Origin: Streptomyces echinoruber
GTDB taxonomy: Bacteria > Actinomycetota > Actinomycetes > Streptomycetales > Streptomycetaceae
Length of the DNA stretch: 64,000 bases
Assembly: GCF_014651135.1 (NCBI RefSeq)
Contig: NZ_BMWH01000009.1
Span: 121,799-185,798, forward strand
Reading direction: 5' to 3'
The position numbers were made by a program, and so were the translations under genes. The notes under the pieces are model-generated. The model saw nothing but the letters and a program-made list of their open reading frames with translations, had not been told where the DNA came from and searched no databases. Shown piece after piece: positions 18,313-25,773 of the stretch; within the stretch, counting starts at the first letter, position 1, and every line of letters starts with the position of its first letter.

Positions 18313-18968
18313 ATGATGCCGGTGCGCAGGGCCACGGCGACCATGCCGGCGCGGTCACCGGTGCCGAGCTTGCGGGCGATGCGGGCGAGGTGGCTCTTGA
18401 CGGTGAGTGCGGACAGGCCCATGGACACGCCGATCGCCTTGTTCGACTGGCCCTCGGCGACCAGCCGCAGCACCTCCACCTCGCGGCCGGACAGCTCGCG
18501 GTAGCCGCCCGGGTGGCTCGGAGCACCCGGGGGGCGGCGGTGCAGGCGGGCGGCGGCCGCGCCGATGGGGGCGGCACCGGGCCGGGTGGGAAGCCCGATC
18601 GCGGTGCGGGTGCCGGTGACGACGTAGCCCTTGACGCCGCCGGCCAGGGCGTTGCGCACGGCGCCGATGTCGTCGGCGGCGGACAGGGCCAGGCCGTTGG
18701 GCCAGCCGGCGGCGCGGGTCTCGGACAGCAGGGTGAGTCCGGAGCCGTCGGGGAGGTGGACGTCGGCGACGCAGATGTCGCGCGGGTTGCCGATGCGGGG
18801 ACGGGCCTCCGCGATGGACGACGCCTCGATGACGTCACGGACTCCGAGGGCCCACAAGTGACGGGTGACGCTGGAGCGGACGCGCGGGTCGGCCACGACC
18901 ACCATGGCGGTCGGCTTGGTGGGGCGGTAGGCGACCAGGCTTGCGGGCTGCTCGAGGAGAACGGACAC
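18306..18968 (-). CDS. whiI: Orphan atypical response regulator WhiI
   Basis: A 220-residue LuxR/NarL-type response regulator with no kinase gene nearby. The receiver domain keeps an aspartate (VADVHLPDGSG) but the acidic pair near the N-terminus is incomplete (VVVADPRV), so phosphorylation is doubtful. The C-terminal HTH is clear (LSGREVEVLRLVAEG, SALTVKSHLARIARKLG). Known biology of WhiI: it is needed for late sporulation and forms a heterodimer with BldM. The name rests on synteny (fadAB, whiI, DUF3000, hemE) and on a sigma-WhiG-type promoter about 80 nt upstream. GTG 18968 has AGGAGG. Confidence 0.82.
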   Translation of the reverse strand: MSVLLEQPASLVAYRPTKPTAMVVVADPRVRSSVTRHLWALGVRDVIEASSIAEARPRIGNPRDICVADVHLPDGSGLTLLSETRAAGWPNGLALSAADDIGAVRNALAGGVKGYVVTGTRTAIGLPTRPGAAPIGAAAARLHRRPPGAPSHPGGYRELSGREVEVLRLVAEGQSNKAIGVSMGLSALTVKSHLARIARKLGTGDRAGMVAVALRTGIIH

Positions 18969-19046
18969 CAGGCCTCCTGGGGTGCGGGACGGGGCCGGCT
19001 TGTGGGGATGAAGCCGGGACGAACCGTGCTTTCAAGGTCACAGTCG

Positions 19047-19074
19047 TCTTCGGCAGCATCCGCGTCCGCCTTTA
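19047..19074 (-). promoter_or_regulatory. Sigma-WhiG-type promoter of whiI
   Basis: On the minus strand TAAA (19074-19071) is followed after exactly 16 nt by GCCGAAGA (19054-19047), close to the sigma-WhiG consensus TAAA-N16-GCCGATAA. It lies about 80 nt upstream of the whiI start. whiI is an established sigma-WhiG target in S. coelicolor. The rest of the 18969-19344 gap shows no gene. Confidence 0.78.
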
Positions 19075-19306
19075 GGGGATGATCACGATCTAGTGAGTAA
19101 CAATCTGCGCAATTCGGGCAAGTGGTCGATCGTCCGAAGATCGAATCGGTTCATGGGCCGTCCGTTCGGACGTCGTTCCCTGTCCGGCAATGTCGATACG
19201 GCGCTCAAAAGTGGTCGTGTCGACAAAGTGACCGTTCCTGGTCCGGGCGGGGAGGGGGGACGGCGGGCAAGGCGTGAGGGCAAGGCGTTCGGTGGGGCTC
19301 CGGCGG

Positions 19307-19355
19307 GGACTGCAGGGGGACTTCGGCGGGACTTCAGTAGGGCTTCAGCGGGACT
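19307..19355. repeat. 11-bp tandem repeat at the DUF3000 stop codon
   Basis: About five imperfect copies of GGGACTTCAGC. The TCA of one copy (19345-19347) is the minus-strand stop codon of the DUF3000 gene. Confidence 0.6.
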
Positions 19356-20022
19356 GCGGGCCCCGGCGCTGCGGCAGCGTCACCACCGACGCGTCACCGG
19401 GCGAGGCCGGCGGCAGGCCCGCGACCTGCGCCAGCAGATCGCACCAGGAGGCCAGGTGCGCCGCGGTGTCCGGCACCCCGCCCAGGCTCTCCCGGGGCGT
19501 CCAGGAGGCGCGGATCTCGATCTGCGAGGTCGCCGGGCGCTGCGCGAGGCCGCCGAAGTAGTGCGAACTCGCGCGCGTGACGGTGCCGCTCGGCTCGCCG
19601 CACGCCAGGCCCCGCGCCTGCAGCGCCCCGGTCAGCCACGACCAGCACACCTCCGGCAGCAGCGGGTCGGCCGCCATCTCCGGCTCCAGCTCCGCCCGCA
19701 CCAGCGTCACCAGCCGGAAGCAGCCCCGCCAGGCGTCGTGCCCGCCCGGGTCGTGCAGCAGCACCAGCCGACCGTCGGCGAGTTCCTGCCCGCCGTCGAC
19801 GACCGTGGCCTCCAGCGCGTACGCGAACGGCGCGAGCCGCTGGGGCGGGCGCACCGGTTCGATCTCGATCTGCGGCCGCAGCCGCACGGCGCGCAGTGCG
19901 TCGACGGCGGCCCGGAAGGGCAGCGGAGCCGCCGCGTCCACCTGCGCGACATCCTCCTCGGTGCCCTTGGGGTCGTCCATTCCGCCAGCGCCGTCCGACA
20001 GTCGTCCCTGAGCCGCAGCCAT
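19345..20022 (-). CDS. DUF3000 domain-containing protein
   Basis: A 225-residue soluble protein of the actinobacterial DUF3000 family, recognised from its sequence ([57 protein letters not shown]) and its place next to hemE. No function is known. The ATG at 20022 ([10 protein letters not shown]) has no ribosome binding site; an in-frame ATG at 19980 is an alternative. It is divergent from hemE across repetitive DNA. Confidence 0.8.
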   Translation of the reverse strand: MAAAQGRLSDGAGGMDDPKGTEEDVAQVDAAAPLPFRAAVDALRAVRLRPQIEIEPVRPPQRLAPFAYALEATVVDGGQELADGRLVLLHDPGGHDAWRGCFRLVTLVRAELEPEMAADPLLPEVCWSWLTGALQARGLACGEPSGTVTRASSHYFGGLAQRPATSQIEIRASWTPRESLGGVPDTAAHLASWCDLLAQVAGLPPASPGDASVVTLPQRRGPQSR

Positions 20023-20171
20023 GCCGGGAAGGGTAAGGGGAACCGGCTCCGCGCGCAGGGCAAGACACCCGCGCGTGGACCCCTCGCCGGGATCGCGCTG
20101 CGCGAACGGGAAAAGAGGGTGGGGCGGGTTTGCGGACCGGGGGTCCCGGGGCAGGGCGGGCGGCGGACGGC

Positions 20172-20289
20172 CCGGCGGTGCGGCCCGGCGGTGCGGCCCG
20201 GCGGTGCGGTCCGGCGGTGCGGTCCGGCGGTGCGGTCCGGCGGTGCGGTCCGGCGGTGCGGTCCGGCGGTGCGGTCCGGCGGTGCGGCT
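20172..20289. repeat. Nine 13-bp tandem repeats upstream of hemE
   Basis: GGCGGTGCGG recurs nine times at 13-nt spacing (GGCGGTGCGGTCC unit, early copies with CCC). It lies between the divergent DUF3000 and hemE genes, about 215 nt before hemE. The G-rich strand could form non-B structures. Confidence 0.85.
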
Positions 20290-20395
20290 CGGCCGGTCGG
20301 GCGGCCCGGTGCGGGGCCGTTCCCGGGCCGCCCGGCAGCGCGCGTGTACCGGGGCGGGCGCCCTGGTCGCCCTCCGCCGTACGGGCCCCCGCGGC

Positions 20396-20466
20396 CCCCT
20401 CCCGCCCCCGGCCCGGGACCCCTCCCGCCCCCGGCCCCGAAACCCCTCTCGCCCCCGGCCCCGCGG
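20396..20466. repeat. Three 23-24 bp C-rich repeats upstream of hemE
   Basis: Three copies of a unit starting CCCCTCCCGCCCCCGGCCC (20396, 20419, 20443), ending about 40 nt before the hemE start. Confidence 0.75.
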
Positions 20467-20503
20467 GCCTTGGCCGTCCCCGGGGCGTGCGAGACTTGCC
20501 GTC

Positions 20504-21571
20504 GTGAGTGTCAAGCAGAGCCCGGCGGGCAAGCAGCGGACAGCGACGTACGAGTCGGCCTTCCTCAGAGCGTGCAGGCGCGAGCCCGTGCCGCACACGC
20601 CCGTGTGGTTCATGCGCCAGGCCGGGCGCTCCCTGCCGGAGTACCGCAAGGTGCGTGAGGGCATCCCGATGCTGGAGTCCTGCATGCGCCCCGAGCTGGT
20701 CAGCGAGATCACCCTGCAGCCGGTGCGCCGGCACGGCGTGGACGCGGCGATCTACTTCAGCGACATCGTCGTCCCGCTCAAGGCCATCGGCGTCGACCTC
20801 GACATCAAGCCCGGCGTCGGCCCGGTCGTCGAGCGCCCGATCCGCTCCCGCGCCGACCTGGCACAGCTGCGCGACCTCACCCCCGACGACGTGCCCTACG
20901 TCACCGAGGCGATCGGCCTGCTCACCGCCGAGCTCGGCGCCACGCCGCTGATCGGCTTCGCCGGCGCCCCGTTCACCCTCGCGAGCTACCTCGTGGAAGG
21001 CGGCCCGTCCCGCAACCACGAGCACACCAAGGCCCTCATGTACAGCGACCCGGAGCTGTGGGCCGACCTGCTCGACCGCCTCGCCGACATCACCGCCGCG
21101 TTTCTGAAGGTGCAGATCGAGGCCGGCGCGAGCGCCGTCCAGCTCTTCGACTCCTGGGTCGGCGCGCTGACCCCGGCCGACTACCGGCGCTCGGTGCTGC
21201 CCGCCTCCGCCAAGGTCTTCCGCGCGGTCGAGGACTACGGCGTCCCGCGCATCCACTTCGGTGTCGGCACCGGCGAGCTGCTCGGCCTGATGGGCGAGGC
21301 CGGCGCGGACGTCGTCGGCGTCGACTGGCGCGTCCCGCTCGACGAGGCCGCCCGCCGTGTCGGCCCCGGCAAGGCGCTGCAGGGCAACCTCGACCCGGCC
21401 GTGCTGTTCGCCTCCACCGAGGCCGTCGAGGCCAAGGCCCGGGAGGTCCTGGACGCGGCGGCGGGCCTGGAGGGCCACGTCTTCAACCTCGGCCACGGCG
21501 TCCTGCCCACCACCGACCCCGACGCCCTGACCCGGCTCGTGGAGTACGTCCACACGCACACCGCGCGCTGA
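20504..21571 (+). CDS. hemE: Uroporphyrinogen decarboxylase
   Basis: A 355-residue enzyme that decarboxylates uroporphyrinogen III to coproporphyrinogen III in the cytoplasm. Signature motifs are [15 protein letters not shown] near residue 35 and [18 protein letters not shown] near residue 150; [13 protein letters not shown] is also typical. The GTG at 20504 lacks a ribosome binding site, and a -10-like GAGACT lies 7 nt upstream, suggesting a leaderless start. A strong terminator follows. It feeds the coproporphyrin-dependent heme route completed by hemY and hemQ at 41-43 kb. Confidence 0.95.
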   Translation: MSVKQSPAGKQRTATYESAFLRACRREPVPHTPVWFMRQAGRSLPEYRKVREGIPMLESCMRPELVSEITLQPVRRHGVDAAIYFSDIVVPLKAIGVDLDIKPGVGPVVERPIRSRADLAQLRDLTPDDVPYVTEAIGLLTAELGATPLIGFAGAPFTLASYLVEGGPSRNHEHTKALMYSDPELWADLLDRLADITAAFLKVQIEAGASAVQLFDSWVGALTPADYRRSVLPASAKVFRAVEDYGVPRIHFGVGTGELLGLMGEAGADVVGVDWRVPLDEAARRVGPGKALQGNLDPAVLFASTEAVEAKAREVLDAAAGLEGHVFNLGHGVLPTTDPDALTRLVEYVHTHTAR

Positions 21572-21613
21572 CCGCCCGCCCCGGCCCCCGGCCACGCCCG
21601 GCAGCGCGCACAT

Positions 21614-21669
21614 CACGCCCGCGCCCCCGGCCACCGCACAGATCCGTGGCGGCCGGGGGCGCGGGCGTG
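21614..21669 (+). terminator. Terminator after hemE
   Basis: A perfect 19-bp stem (21614-21632 with 21651-21669, starting CACGCCCGCGCCCCCGG) and an 18-nt loop, 42 nt after the hemE stop. Confidence 0.8.
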
Positions 21670-22017
21670 TCCCGGTCCACTCGCCGGCGGCGGGACTGGA
21701 CCTGCTCGCCGTCCGGCTGCACGACTTCCCCCGCGCCCTGCGCCTGCTGGACGACGCGGCAGCGGCCCTCGCCGCCCGCTCCGCCGCTCCCGTCCCCGGA
21801 CCCCACCGGGAAGCATGACCGGCCCGCCGCTGGTTGCCGTTTGCCGTTTGCCGTTCACTGTCCGCCGTCCGCCTTACCGCCACCCGCACCGAGGCGCCGA
21901 GCCCGTGCCGCGAGAGCTCCTGGCGGGAAGCGATCCGGCTCGAAGTGCGCCGGGGCCGGACCGCGACGATCCTGGTGCCGGGGGTTCCTTCCGGCCGAAC
22001 GGGAAGGGGTACGGCCC
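21670..22017. other. Gap with a possible decayed ORF
   Basis: A start-less plus-strand frame up to the TGA just before 21820 reads plausibly as protein (LDLLAVRLHDFPRALRLLDD), suggesting the end of a decayed gene. The remainder is GC-rich spacer with a short TTGCCGT tandem run (about 21834-21855). No complete gene is visible. Confidence 0.3.
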
Positions 22018-22281
22018 ATGAACAAGGCACAGTTGATCGAGACGACCTCCGCCGACGTGAGCACGCACGGCGAGGGACGGCAGCTCTCGCCCCAGGACAT
22101 CGAGCGGGTGTTCGACGCCGTCTTCGGCACCGTGGAACACCCCGGCACGCTCGCCCAGGCGCTCCGCAGCGGCCAGACCGTGACCCTGGGCAGCTTCGGC
22201 AGCTTCCAGGGCGACGGCGGCACGGCCTCCTTCCGCCCGGGCAAGGCCCTCACCGAGTTCCTGCAGGGCAGAACGCGGTGA
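22018..22281 (+). CDS. Small HU-like DNA-binding protein
   Basis: An 87-residue protein resembling the HU/IHF fold: an N-terminal helical part (MNKAQLIETTSADVS, DIERVFDAVFGTVEH) then TVTLGSFGSFQGDGGTASFRPGKALTEF, matching the HU strand-turn GFGTF...FRPGKAL. The beta-arm region normally inserted between GSF and FRPGK is very short, so it may bind DNA differently or have another partner. The ATG has GGAAGGGG upstream. A hairpin follows at once. Confidence 0.7.
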   Translation: MNKAQLIETTSADVSTHGEGRQLSPQDIERVFDAVFGTVEHPGTLAQALRSGQTVTLGSFGSFQGDGGTASFRPGKALTEFLQGRTR

Positions 22282-22288
22282 TCCCGCG

Positions 22289-22326
22289 GATCCGGGAAAC
22301 CGTTGCGGCCGCACGGTTCCCGGATC
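22289..22326 (+). terminator. Terminator after the HU-like gene
   Basis: GATCCGGGAAACCGT (22289-22303) pairs with ACGGTTCCCGGATC (22313-22326) with one bulged A. It starts 8 nt after the stop codon. Confidence 0.7.
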
Positions 22327-22976
22327 TGACGGGTGCGATGCGGGCCGCCGCGGAGGTGACTCGGGCACGACGTCCGGCCGCACGCGGACCGGAGCGGAGC
22401 GGAGCGCCAAGCGGTGTTGCGGGAAATTACAGCCCAGGAGCCCAGGGGGCTCCCGGTTGTTCCCGTGGTCCGCTCCGGCCCCCTCCCGCATCCGACTGTT
22501 CAACCGCGGCGCCCTGATGGTGATCATCCCGGCACCTGGCAGGCCACGGAGTGCGAGGCGGGGTGGGGCAGTTGGGCCGTCCTGCGCCGCACCCGCCGAC
22601 CTTGAGCAGTCTCGCGGCCTTCTGCCGGGTCCGGCGCCGCGAGGCGGTGTTGCCGCGGCAGGAAATCAACGAGGCCCGCGCCGCCCTCGAAGCCCTGCCG
22701 GGACACCGTCGCACCGCGGGCCCGCAGCCGTACCGGATGCCGGGCGTGATCAAGCGGACAGACCTGTTCACCACCCTCCGTGAGGCACTGCCTGCCACAG
22801 CGCCCAGCACACTTGCACCTACAACGACGCCGGCGAACTGACCGTCTACGACTCCGCCACCGGCTTCACCTACGCCGCCATCGGCGTCACCGGGCAAAGC
22901 GCCTCCGGCACCGCCCGGGCATGCGAAGGCCCGGCCGGGGAACGGAACGAGCCGGGCCAGTCTGTGTGCTGCGTGG
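22327..22976. other. Gap with decayed coding remnants
   Basis: No intact gene. Two plus-strand stretches read like protein: one around 22630-22790 (EINEARAALEALPGHRR, MPGVIKRTDLFTTLREALP) and one around 22811-22900 (TYNDAGELTVYDSATGFTYA). They lie in different frames and lack a proper start, so they look like remnants of small genes at the left edge of the accessory island. Confidence 0.35.
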
Positions 22977-23404
22977 TCAGACCTTGCAGAAGCCGAGGCC
23001 CTTCAGCGCCTGGTTGATCTGCTTGCCCTGCGCTTCGCTGGTCGTGACGTCCTTGTACGTGAAGCGCTGCGCCGCCAGCCAATCGAGGCGCTGCGCACCG
23101 CCGTTGACCGCCGAGCACTGGTTGCGGGCGGCGTCGACGGCCTTGTTCTCGTACTTCACGATGTCCGGGTTGGCGGCGGCGAGGGCCCGCAGGAGCTCGG
23201 CGCGCTTGGCGACGGTCGGCTCGGGCGGGATGCCTGTGGCCTTCTCCGCGGCGCCGATGTCCACGCCGGGCGTCGCGGTGGGCTTGTGACTGGGCTTGTG
23301 GCTGGGCTTGGTGCCCTTGGCGCCGTCGTCGCTGCTGCTGGAGCAGGCGGTGAGGGCGAGGGCGGCGGCGGTGAGAGTGCCGCGGTGGTGGTGCGGGTGT
23401 TCAT
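22977..23404 (-). pseudogene. Small lipoprotein gene with a frameshift in its signal peptide
   Basis: The ATG at 23404 has GGAGG upstream and starts MNTRTTTAAL. The frame that continues as a lipoprotein (TAAALALTACSSSSDDGAKG, lipobox LTAC) is reached only if 2 nt are removed, or 1 added, near 23373-23377, where CTCTC is read on the minus strand. Downstream the frame is intact: a KPSHKPSHKP linker, then a domain with two cysteines (NQCSAVNGG, GLGFC) to the stop at 22977. Either the gene is inactivated or phase-variable, or there is a sequencing error. It lies just downstream of the MmpS-like gene. The function is unknown. Confidence 0.6.
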
Positions 23405-23462
23405 GGTCCTCCAGGGCCTGGGTGCGTGCGAATCGTGCGCGCGGGTGCGGGTGACGGGCTGT

Positions 23463-24056
23463 TCAGTCCCAACCGCCGAGGAGGCCGGCGCTGAGCTGGG
23501 CGTCGCAGATGTTGTAACCGCCTGAGGCATGGCCGGTCTTGGTGTGGTCGCCGATGGTGACCGAGCACTGGATGTCACCGGAGCCCTGCAGCTGCGCCGA
23601 CACCGTGTAGAACATGGCCTTCTTGTTCAGGGGCAGGGTGGCCTCGAAGCGGCCGTTCTTCCAGGTGCCCTTGCGGGTGTCGCTGTCGGAGCCGTAGGTG
23701 ATGTCAAGCGGGCCGAGGGCGCCGTCGGGGGCCTTGCCCCACACCTTGAACACGACGGTCTTGGCGCTGTTCTTGGTGCTGCCGCTGTTGGCGCCGTCGT
23801 CCTTCTTGGCGCCGCCGGTGCTGCCCGCGGTGGCCTTGTCGGGCTTGGAGGAGCTGCTGTTGCCGGAGCCGCCGCCGCTGCCGGCGAGGGCGGCGACCAT
23901 GACGATGACGACGAACAGGCCGATGATGCCGAGGCAGCCGAAGCCGATGATTTTTCCGGCACTGCTCTTCTTCGGCGGCTGGGGCGGCTGGCCGTAGGGC
24001 GGCTGAGGTGCTCCCCATCCGGGCTGCTGCGGCTGTTGCGGGTACTGCTGGTTCAT
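23463..24056 (-). CDS. MmpS-like membrane-anchored protein
   Basis: A 197-residue protein. It has a proline/glutamine/glycine-rich cytoplasmic N-terminus (MNQQYPQQPQQPGWGAPQPP), one membrane segment at about residues 40-62 (GFGCLGIIGLFVVIVMVAAL), a Ser/Lys/Gly linker, then an extracellular beta-sandwich (VVFKVWG, GPLDITYGSDSD, CSVTIGDHTKTGHASGGYNI) with a cysteine pair, as in MmpS-type transport-accessory domains. ATG 24056 has GGGGGA upstream. No MmpL partner is nearby, so it is probably one of the stand-alone Streptomyces MmpS-like proteins. Confidence 0.65.
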   Translation of the reverse strand: MNQQYPQQPQQPGWGAPQPPYGQPPQPPKKSSAGKIIGFGCLGIIGLFVVIVMVAALAGSGGGSGNSSSSKPDKATAGSTGGAKKDDGANSGSTKNSAKTVVFKVWGKAPDGALGPLDITYGSDSDTRKGTWKNGRFEATLPLNKKAMFYTVSAQLQGSGDIQCSVTIGDHTKTGHASGGYNICDAQLSAGLLGGWD

Positions 24057-24237
24057 GTGGTCCCCCAAGGATGCATGGTGTGCGTGTATCTGACACGTGT
24101 ATCTGATGTGTGGTTGCCATAAAGAACTGGTTGTCACCCGATCGGGACCATGCGTCGAACAGGCGCGCGGGAAAGCAGCCGGACTGCTGCGTGACAGTGC
24201 CGTGCCGGCGGTGGGTGCCGGCGAGGTCGTAGATGAT

Positions 24238-24560
24238 CAACCCGCCATCGGTGCGCACCACACGCACCCCTTCCTCAGTCCCTTCCCCACTGGCGTCGTC
24301 GTTGTCGTCGACGCGCTGACCTGCACCGATGACACCCGGAGAGAGACCGGCAGAGGCAGGGGAGGGGCCTCGTCCCAGCGCAGCCCGGCCGCCGACGAAC
24401 GGCCCCGCATCCGCCCGTCCTTCACCTCCCAGCCCAGCCGGGCGGTCGCGGCGCGCATTGCGTCGGTGGTGGTGTTGAGGTTCTCAACGAGCGGGACGAG
24501 TTGGGCGTGGGGGCGCCGACGTTGCGGACCGCGGCAATCAGCGCGACGGAGGAGACCGGC
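24238..24560 (-). pseudogene. Gene remnant next to CRISPR array 1
   Basis: Minus-strand stretches in different frames read like one broken protein: VSSVALIAAVRNVGA (about 24560-24510), then QLVPLVENLNTTTDAMRAAT and ARLGWEVKDGRMRGR (about 24500-24420), then LIIYDLAGTHRRHGT (about 24240-24195). No start or intact frame exists, and the upstream part is lost at the trailer end of array 1. The family is not recognised. Confidence 0.3.
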
Positions 24561-24580
24561 AGCGGCCCGGCGGCCTCAAC

Positions 24581-25584
24581 GGAACACCCCCGCGTCGGCG
24601 GGGAGGACGCCACCTCGGTCCGCCGGGACCTGGAGAACGGCGGAACACCCCCGCGTCGGCGGGGAGGACGGGTGGTTGCGTGGCGAGAGCGGCATCGGCA
24701 CCGGAACACCCCCGCGTCGGCGGGGAGGACGACGGCGTTCGGGTCGGACTTGCGGAAGTGCGCGGAACACCCCCGCGTCGGCGGGGAGGACGCGGCCGTG
24801 GACCGCGGCCCGCACCCCCGGGTCGGAACACCCCCGCGTCGGCGGGGAGGACGTGTGCGATGGCGTCGCAGTAGTCGGCGCGGGCGGAACACCCCCGCGT
24901 CGGCGGGGAAGACATCATGAGCGAGACCCCGGTCATGCCCACCGACGGAACACCCCCGCGTCGGCGGGGAGGACGATGTTCGAGAGTGCGTGATCATCGA
25001 GTTACGCGGAACACCCCCGCGTCGGCGGGGAGGACGGCATGTCCAAGGGACTCACGCAGGCCGTCATTGGAACACCCCCGCGTCGGCGGGGAGGACTCCT
25101 CTCGACGCTGGTAGCGCACCGCCTCCTGCGGAACACCCCCGCGTCGGCGGGGAGGACGGGGCGCACCTACCTGGTGGACGCGGGCGTGGTGGAACACCCC
25201 CGCGTCGGCGGGGAGGACGCGGTGGGAAAGAGACCGGACGGAAGCAGGCGGGGAACACCCCCGCGTCGGCGGGGAGGACCCCGGTGAGCCGCGTATCAGA
25301 CACCCCTGGGTCGGAACACCCCCGCGTCGGCGGGGAGGACGGCGTCGGCGGCGTCGGCGGCGTCGGCCGCCGCGGAACACCCCCGCGTCGGCGGGGAGGA
25401 CACGTGAGCGACCACCGGCCCGAGCCCGCCGGTCGGAACACCCCCGCGTCGGCGGGGAGGACTGTCTCGGGGGGGTGGGCGAGCCGGGCGGCGGCGGAAC
25501 ACCCCCGCGTCGGCGGGGAGGACGGCCAGCCCTACTCCTACGTCCGCATCGACACCGGAACACCCCCGCGTCGGCGGGGAGGAC
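24581..25584 (-). CRISPR. CRISPR array 1, type I-E, 17 repeats and 16 spacers
   Basis: Seventeen 28-nt repeats start every 61 nt from 24581 to 25557, with 33-nt spacers. In transcript (minus) sense the repeat core is the hairpin CCCCGCCGACGCGGGG, with a 3' end GTGTTCC that would form the crRNA 5' handle, typical of I-E repeats cut by Cas6e. Orientation follows from the conserved leader at the right end. One repeat (24886-24913) has GGGGAAGAC instead of GGGGAGGAC in the plus reading. The spacer at 25097-25129 is nearly identical to one in array 2. The apparent proteins with repeated NTPASAGR are readings of the repeat. Confidence 0.98.
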
Positions 25585-25635
25585 GCTTTCTGACCTGCAG
25601 CTTAGCAACCGCTTTGCCGTTTCTTTGCCTGAGTG
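25585..25635 (-). promoter_or_regulatory. Leader of CRISPR array 1
   Basis: Read in minus sense, the block next to the first repeat contains GCAAAG, 12 nt, TGCAGGTC, 7 nt, then the repeat. Array 2 has the same blocks at the same spacing. It is less GC-rich than its surroundings. It should hold the array promoter and the adaptation site, and lies back to back with the cas3 promoter region (25636-25773). Confidence 0.75.
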
Positions 25636-25773
25636 TCGGGCTCAAGGCGCGGTGGCGGGCAGATCACGTCAGCACTCTAGTTGTTCCCGCATGCCGGAGG
25701 CAGTGTCAGTGGCGTGTGCTTCGATCCGTGACGCACAGAGGTCGTGAACGGTGGGATCCAGAGGGGGGCGGTT

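Noticed and set aside
20140..20300. G-rich 13-bp repeats as a coding region ([13 protein letters not shown] frames)
   Set aside because: All frames over the repeat are open only because of GC content; no start and no similarity.
24501..25608. Open frames with repeated NTPASAGR / HPRVGGED / PPRRRGG motifs on both strands
   Set aside because: These are readings through the CRISPR repeats of array 1; the 61-nt period and lack of starts show they are not genes. The same applies to 35257-36900 over array 2.
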